From: Buddleja alternifolia
Lineage: Eukaryota > Streptophyta > Magnoliopsida > Lamiales > Scrophulariaceae
Assembly (NCBI GenBank): GCA_019426215.1
Contig: CM033399.1
Coordinates: forward strand, 21,089,022-21,153,021
Direction of reading: 5' to 3'
DNA: 64,000 nt
The notes under the pieces are model-generated. The model worked only from the letters and a program-made list of their open reading frames with translations, did no database searches and was not told the DNA's origin. Positions 58,773 through 64,000 of this stretch are shown here, in pieces (positions within the stretch are counted from its first letter, which is position 1; each line of letters begins with the position of its first letter). A program made the position numbers and the translations under genes.

Positions 58773-60600
58773 TCCATAGCCATGCAAAGATTTAAGGATT
58801 TCAAGATACAATCCAATGAGACGCTAGATCAATTGGACGCAAGGTTCACTTTGCTCATCACAGAGTTAGCATCATTAGACAAAGAATTGACTAAGAAGGA
58901 AATGGTCAACAAGATATTCAGAAGTCTTCCAAGCAAGTATTTGATTAAGACTGTTGCCATGAGAGAATCACAGACTTTGGAGACTCTAACTCCAGAACAT
59001 GTGTTTTTAGAGTTAAAGGCATTTGAGTTCGAATTGGGTGAAGTTAGTGACACATCGAGTTCAGCGACAGAATCAGGAGCTTTAATCGCTACTACCAAAT
59101 ATAAGGGTAAAGCGATTAGTGAGGTGCAATCGACAGAATTCAATGAGGAAAAAGAGATGGCTTTATTGGTGAAGAAATTCAAGAAATTTCTAAGATATGA
59201 AAAGAGAAACCCTATTGGATAAACTTCATTTCAAACCCCTCCCCCTGCACCAGCGCCTCAGTACCAAGTGCCAGTATATTCTGCACCTCAACCAGTGGCG
59301 CTAGTTCCATACTAAGTTCCTCCGTCTCCTACTCAGAATCTCTCAACGCCAGTAGTTTCCAAAAGGTTATCAACTGAACAGAAAATGAAAACTAACCTTT
59401 GTTATAACTGCAGGAAACCAGGGCACTACCAGGTAAATTGCCCTTATCCAAATGTGTCTAAGCTCACAAGACTAGACTATGCGGATAGAAACCAATTCAG
59501 GAGCAACCTTCGCCAACAAGGTTTGCTAGCGAAATCTGAACCATTCTCTACACCTGAAGAGGACTTGGAATCATCAGATGAAAGCAGTGATGATGAGCCA
59601 TCAAGCGACTCAGCATTAATTTGTCTCAGGGCGAGAGATGAAGAAGCGTCTAATGACTCGCTATCTAAGGCAAATATTGAATTATCTCATCCTCTTTCTT
59701 ATGATGAATTACTTGAAAAAGTAAGTGAGTATTATAAAGATTGTCAAGCTACCGCCAAGTTATATCAAAATCACTTTGATATCATTTCATCACTCACAAG
59801 TGATAGAATGACGCTCAAGGCAGAGTTGCAAGTTCAGCAACAATGCATTGAGAAGAATCAATCGCTTGAGAGTGAAATTACCCAATTGAAAAGTGATAAT
59901 GATATAATAGTCAAGAGAGAAGGTGAATTGATCGCTAAACTTGCCAAATTAAAGTAGCTTATCTCATCATTATCAAAAGCATCAAGGAAGCTAGATAATG
60001 TGAGTAATGTAACCAGACTTTTTGGTGAAAAGACCGATTTAGGTTGTGATAAATTTGGTCAAAAATAAAAAACATCTAAGGTTACGGCAAACAACAAAGG
60101 AAAATGTGTATTCTTTGTTGAGAAAAGTTCAAACAGTCAAACGCTGAAGGAACCCAAGGACAATGGTAAGAGGCCAAATGAGAAGGTCAATACCAACTCA
60201 AGCAATAAGCAGAAGACGAAAGTGAATAATTCACAAAAGAAGGTTCATCCAAATGCTCAAAAGGCCAAGGATAAACATCTACAAGTGAATCAAACGCTAA
60301 GAGTCAATCACCAAAAGCGACTCCTAAGCCAGTGCCAAGGAAATACTAGTGTCAATATCCTCAAAGATCTAGATCATATTATCGATACTATAATGATTAT
60401 GATTATGATTACGACTATAATTACTATTACAATCAAGGATATTACTATACACCTAAAAAGCACACACAACACAAATCGAAACCCAAGAAGGCCAGTTCTC
60501 CCGTAATAAAGACAAGGCAAATATGGGTTCCAAAAGTTTTAATTCAAACTAAAGTTAGTAACATTGAAGGACCAAGACAAAATGGGTACCTAAGAAGAAT
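58773..60600 (+). pseudogene. copia C gag
   Basis: Starts inside gag at SKLSIAMQRFKDF, equivalent to residue 120 or so of copia A gag. It continues through MVNKIFRSLPSKYLIKT, a proline/glutamine-rich stretch, the zinc knuckle CYNCRKPGHYQVNC (59397-59440), a Ser/Glu/Asp-rich segment, a coiled-coil-like region (59750-59957) and a tyrosine-rich region (60360-60450). Stops occur after 59222, at 59312, at 59955 and near 60067. Confidence 0.85.
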
Positions 60601-60616
60601 TAGAACTGCCTTTTAA

Positions 60617-61240
60617 ATGCAGGTACCCAGAGCCAACACCAATACTTCAGTTTGTTACATTGATAGTGGGTCGTCAAGGCACATGGCTGGCTCGAAGGAT
60701 CTCTTGGTCAACTATCGTACAACTAACGGTCCTCAAGTTATATTTAGTGATAACTCCAAAGGTAAAACCAAAGGTATAAGTATCATGCATAGGGGGAACA
60801 TCATGATAAGTGATGTATATTATGTTGAGGGTCTTAAGCATAATTTATTGAACATAAGTCAATTTTGTGATAAAGGCTTTGAAGTCAAATTCTCAAGCGA
60901 CTGTTGCTATGTTAACGATGCTAACACTAAATTTACTAAATTTAGAGGAAAAAGAACAAATAATGTGTATTTGGTAGATTGGGGTTCAACAATAGATAAC
61001 AACCCTACATGCATTATTGCTAAAAGTCAAAATGAATTGGGTTAGTTATGGCATAGAAAAATGAACCACCTCAACTTTAAGGCAATCTCTCAGTTAATAT
61101 CGCTAAATCTAGTAGAGGGATTACCTAAAGGTTCCTTTCAGAAAAATCCCTTATGTGATGCATGTCAAATGGGTAAACAAGTCAAATCATTTTTTAAGAA
61201 AAAATCTCATCTATCTACTTCTAGAATCCTTGAACTATTG
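60617..61240 (+). pseudogene. copia C protease and GAG-pre-integrase
   Basis: CYIDSGSSRHMAGSKDLL carries the intact catalytic D-S-G. It is followed by GISIMHRGNIMISDVYYV and LKHNLLNISQFCDKGF. After a TAG at 61043-61045 the GAG-pre-integrase continues with HRKMNHL and LCDACQMGKQVKSF, which provide the HHCC zinc ligands. It is cut at 61240 by the solo LTR. Confidence 0.88.
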
Positions 61241-63019
61241 TGTTGGTCCCAAGTGGTATACGAAAGGGTCTAGAAGGGAGGGGGGGAGGTTGAATAGACC
61301 CTGAAGTCTTTTTTGATTTCTTAAAAATTCGTATCACTTTGAAGTATTTAAACGCTTGACAAGTTTAAGCGCTGGATGTGGCGCTTGAGAAACGTTAACT
61401 TAGACTCGGTGATTTCAACGCTTACCAAAGTAGGGCAGAGTTTAATCACTAAATCAGAGTTAGCACAACGGAAGTATTTTATAGGTTAGCGTTCGGTTAA
61501 TTAATCGAAAGTAGTCGCTTAGTTGTTTTAAGACTTTATCAGAATGTATGCAGTATGAATAGTAAAGCAGTAAAACAATGAATGCTTAAAGAGGTAAATG
61601 ACACAAGATATTTGTAAGGTTCATTGGGTGATGTAATCCCAGCTACGTCCTTCTTCTCCTTTTATCAGGGAGGTTTTTCCACTATGATGATTATCGAAGA
61701 GTCACACAGGGACTTCTACAAGATAGAGGGAGATTGGATATGATCTTGGAACTCCTTGGTCACACAGATTTCAGCTCCACTAAAGATCTTCTATCCCCTT
61801 GCTTCTTTCACTCAGAAATGGTGCAAGTTACTCTTGATCTCGGAACTCCTTGGTCACACAGATTTCAGCTCCAATAGAGATCAACTTCAACAAGCTTCTT
61901 TTACACAAAAATATTGCTTGCAAGTCAACCAGCTTTCTCACTCAGATGAAAGGTGTTGATGGTTTTGGTCACGGGTTTGTTTGTTTTTGGAAAGTTCAAA
62001 CAACTTGGGGATATCTCAATGGTAGTATAGGTTCTTCTTAAAAAGGATTTGAGATATGGGTGACTGTCTCTGGAATATTTGTGAAAAGCTTATATGGATA
62101 TTTGGCTATGATTTTTAGTAAGCTTTTCTTTCAACAAGGTAGGTATTTTTTTGTGTGTCACTTGTGCATCGGTTTACTTGTTTGTTGAAAGAGCTATTTA
62201 TAAGGTATTGGTGGTTTTTGTCCGTTTGACTCGGTTGGAGTCTCGTTTCCCCAAACATTCCTTGAGTTCAGACATTTCGAACTTTGGGTATATTTAATTG
62301 GTTAGGCATGGTCTTGGTTTCATAAATCTGACAGTCTAGGTCAAAGATATGGCTTGCCCATAAGTTATAGTGCTTATATTTTAATAGCACTTATCCGACT
62401 TTTAATGCATCTTGTCTTATTTCCGTTGGAAATAATTCGTCCGTTTGATTCATGCATTTTTTAAGTCTTTGGATGGTTTTGGGTTTGAATTCTTTTCAGG
62501 TTACGTTCTTTGTAGGTTGTGTTGGTTTAACCTTTTTGGACGCTTGCTGAAGAGAATAGTTATTCTCGTGTATTGGACAGACGCTTGGACTGATCCTGAC
62601 TTTCTTTTCTTTATTTCAGACGCTTACTCTTCAATCTTGTCTTGATGGTCTCACTGAGAATTCCGTCATTTCACTTGATGTTGAGTATTCGGCCTGAGTT
62701 ATCCATTCGTAGTTTGAGCACTGGGATAATCCCTAAAGCGTTTGACGGACGCTTCAAGATATCTTTATCCATTGTAGCTTTAGACGCTTGATCTTCACCT
62801 TCATCACTTGGTAGACTCACCCAGAATTTTCCTAAGTGTTTTAGTGTCACATACTTAGTCTAAGGAATTCTACAAAGATAAATACTATAAGCCTAAGATA
62901 AATAAGCTTTCAGGTACTTATACATAACATTCTATGAAAGCTTTTACACTTTTCGGAGTCTAACAGAAAGTCCTATTTGTCATCATCAAAAGATCTAATA
63001 TGAAATTCCTAACATATTG
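61236..63019 (-). mobile_element. solo LTR of the same copia family, reversed, target duplication TATTG (body 61241-63014)
   Basis: Reads TGTTGGTCCCAAGTGG at 61241 to GAAATTCCTAACA at 63014, the reverse complement of the family LTR. TATTG flanks it at 61236-61240 and 63015-63019. At 1774 bp it is about 230 bp longer than the other LTRs here, partly through a repeated CTTGGTCACACAGATTTCAG segment near 61750-61880. A minus-strand TATAAATAG lies at 62194-62202. Confidence 0.93.
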
Positions 63020-64000
63020 CATCTAGATTTTTTTGGTCCTATTCAAATTATGAGTGTTAGTGGTAAAAAGTACTCGCTAGTAATAGTTGATGATTTCTTT
63101 CACTATACATGGGTAGAATTTCTAGCGACCAAAGATGAAACTAGTGTCAAGCTCACATCGCTAATTCGTCAATTACAAACATCGAAAGATTTAAAGGTGA
63201 CAAGAATTAGAAGCGATAGAGGTACTGAATTTACTAACGATATTGTTGAGAAGTTTTGCACAGATTTCAGAATACTTCACGAGTATTCTGTGCCTAGAAC
63301 ACCTCAACAGAATGGAGTGGCTGAGCGACAGAACAGAACACTTAAAGAAGCCGCTAGGACGATGCTAGCAAAGTCCAAGCTGCCTCAAAGTTTTTGGGCC
63401 GAAGCAATCAATACTGCTTGCTACACTCAGAACCAGTGTATGATCAATAAGCAACATGATAAGACTCCATATGAATTATGGAAGAAACGTAAGCCAAACG
63501 TTTCATATTTTCATGTATTTGGTTTAAAATGTTTCATTCATAACAATGGATCCCACAATCTAAGGACATTTGATCCTAAAGCGGATGAGGGAATCTTTCT
63601 AGGTTACGCCAAAAATGGAAAGAGTTTTCCCATCCTAAATAAGATCAAATCGAAGGTTGAAGAATCCATCCATGTTGTGTTTGATGGTGCTAACCAAGAA
63701 TCGAGTAAGGTTAATGCTGATGATGTAGGAATTGAAGATCTTGCCCAACAGGCATCACAAATCAATCTTGGTGATGATAGTGATGATGATGAGGATGGTG
63801 AGATCTTTGTGCCCAATCCTAAGGTTACTCGTGAGGTTACTAATGATGATATTGTTAGAAATGCTGATGATCATCAAGAGCAAATTGGAACTGTGAATGA
63901 TGTAGCGACTGCGCAAGAGATAATTGAAGGTCAAGCGATTGATAATCAAGAGTCTCTCAACCCGTTCCAACCAGATCATAAATGGCTTAGAGATCATCCA
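63015..64000 (+). pseudogene. copia C integrase core and C-terminal part (open to window end)
   Basis: Open from the solo LTR to the window end, without its own start because it continues the polyprotein. Shows the catalytic triad: first Asp in DFFGP/IVDDF (region 63030-63100), second in RSDRGTEF, and Glu in NGVAERQNRTL. Then PYELWKKRKPNVSYFHVFG, GIFLGYAKNGKSF and an acidic Asp-rich linker. The last visible motif, DHKWLRDHP, marks the approach to reverse transcriptase. This is the best preserved pol segment of the family here. Confidence 0.9.

Larger units (their letters stand above)
57437..64000 (+). mobile_element. Ty1/copia retrotransposon (copia C), same family as copia A, runs off right edge
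   Basis: Order on the plus strand: partial 5' LTR (57437-58772), gag with zinc knuckle, tyrosine-rich linker, protease, GAG-pre-integrase, then a reversed solo LTR (61241-63014), then integrase to the window end. Reverse transcriptase and the 3' LTR are outside. The end of the 5' LTR, the primer site and the start of gag are deleted. Several stops lie in gag, so it is not autonomous. Confidence 0.92.

Overview
This is a stretch of plant nuclear DNA, most likely from a eudicot. The evidence is a 15-exon spliced kinase gene of a plant-only class, several plant transposon superfamilies (CACTA, Ty1/copia, Athila-type Ty3/gypsy, LINE, SINE, hAT and MULE-like MITEs), long AT-rich noncoding tracts and (TA)n/(GA)n microsatellites. 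I see no bacterial, organellar or viral genome organisation. The species cannot be fixed from the sequence.

Layout, left to right. (1) 1-13728: a minus-strand Ty1/copia element (copia A) running off the left edge, with its 5' LTR at 12180-13728. A complete 9.1 kb CACTA transposon (CACTA-1, 1647-10749, target duplication ATT) sits inside its gag. CACTA-1 carries a tnp2-type transposase broken by one in-frame stop, and a second gene combining a Transposase_24-like region with a Ulp1-like protease domain. (2) 14167-18405: a rearranged plus-strand copia element (copia B, target duplication AAATT) whose 5' LTR is joined directly to mid-integrase. (3) 18862-19865: a probable SINE with a 16-bp target duplication, then a MITE. 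(4) 20836-26968: the one intact host gene, a PAS-domain Raf-like MAPKKK of 691 codons in 15 exons, with a CACGTG G-box upstream. (5) 27000-38640: AT-rich intergenic DNA with MITEs (33499-33724, 35232-35947, a composite at 30104-31440) and two minisatellite-like tandem arrays. (6) 38726-39484: a LINE-type RNase H relic. (7) 40423-41128: a recent 328-bp duplication. (8) 43147-48480: a decayed minus-strand Athila-type gypsy element with a copia solo LTR (41613-43146, target duplication GAATG) in its 3' part. (9) 50200-52990: a minus-strand LINE fragment split by a 1.47 kb non-autonomous CACTA (CACTA-2, 51165-52631, target duplication GAC) that carries a 276-bp near-perfect palindrome. (10) 55553-57436: repeat-rich noncoding DNA. 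(11) 57437-64000: a second copia of the copia A family (copia C, plus strand) running off the right edge, with a solo LTR of the same family (61241-63014, target duplication TATTG) inserted in reverse in its pol.

How the parts relate. One copia family (copia A, copia C and two solo LTRs) accounts for four insertions, so transposition and LTR-LTR recombination of that family shaped the window. The two CACTA elements share termini, the sub-terminal GACAGCGGTT repeat and the low-complexity block before the right end. They look like an autonomous-type parent and a deletion derivative that could be mobilised by the same transposase. The MAPKKK gene lies in an island of about 6 kb free of large insertions.

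I found no wholly new gene system. The most useful leads are the CACTA pair with the CACTA-2 hairpin, the Ulp1-bearing CACTA gene, the single stop in its transposase, the GC-AG intron in the kinase gene, and the precisely dated nestings. All family names come from motif recognition by eye; no database search was run.
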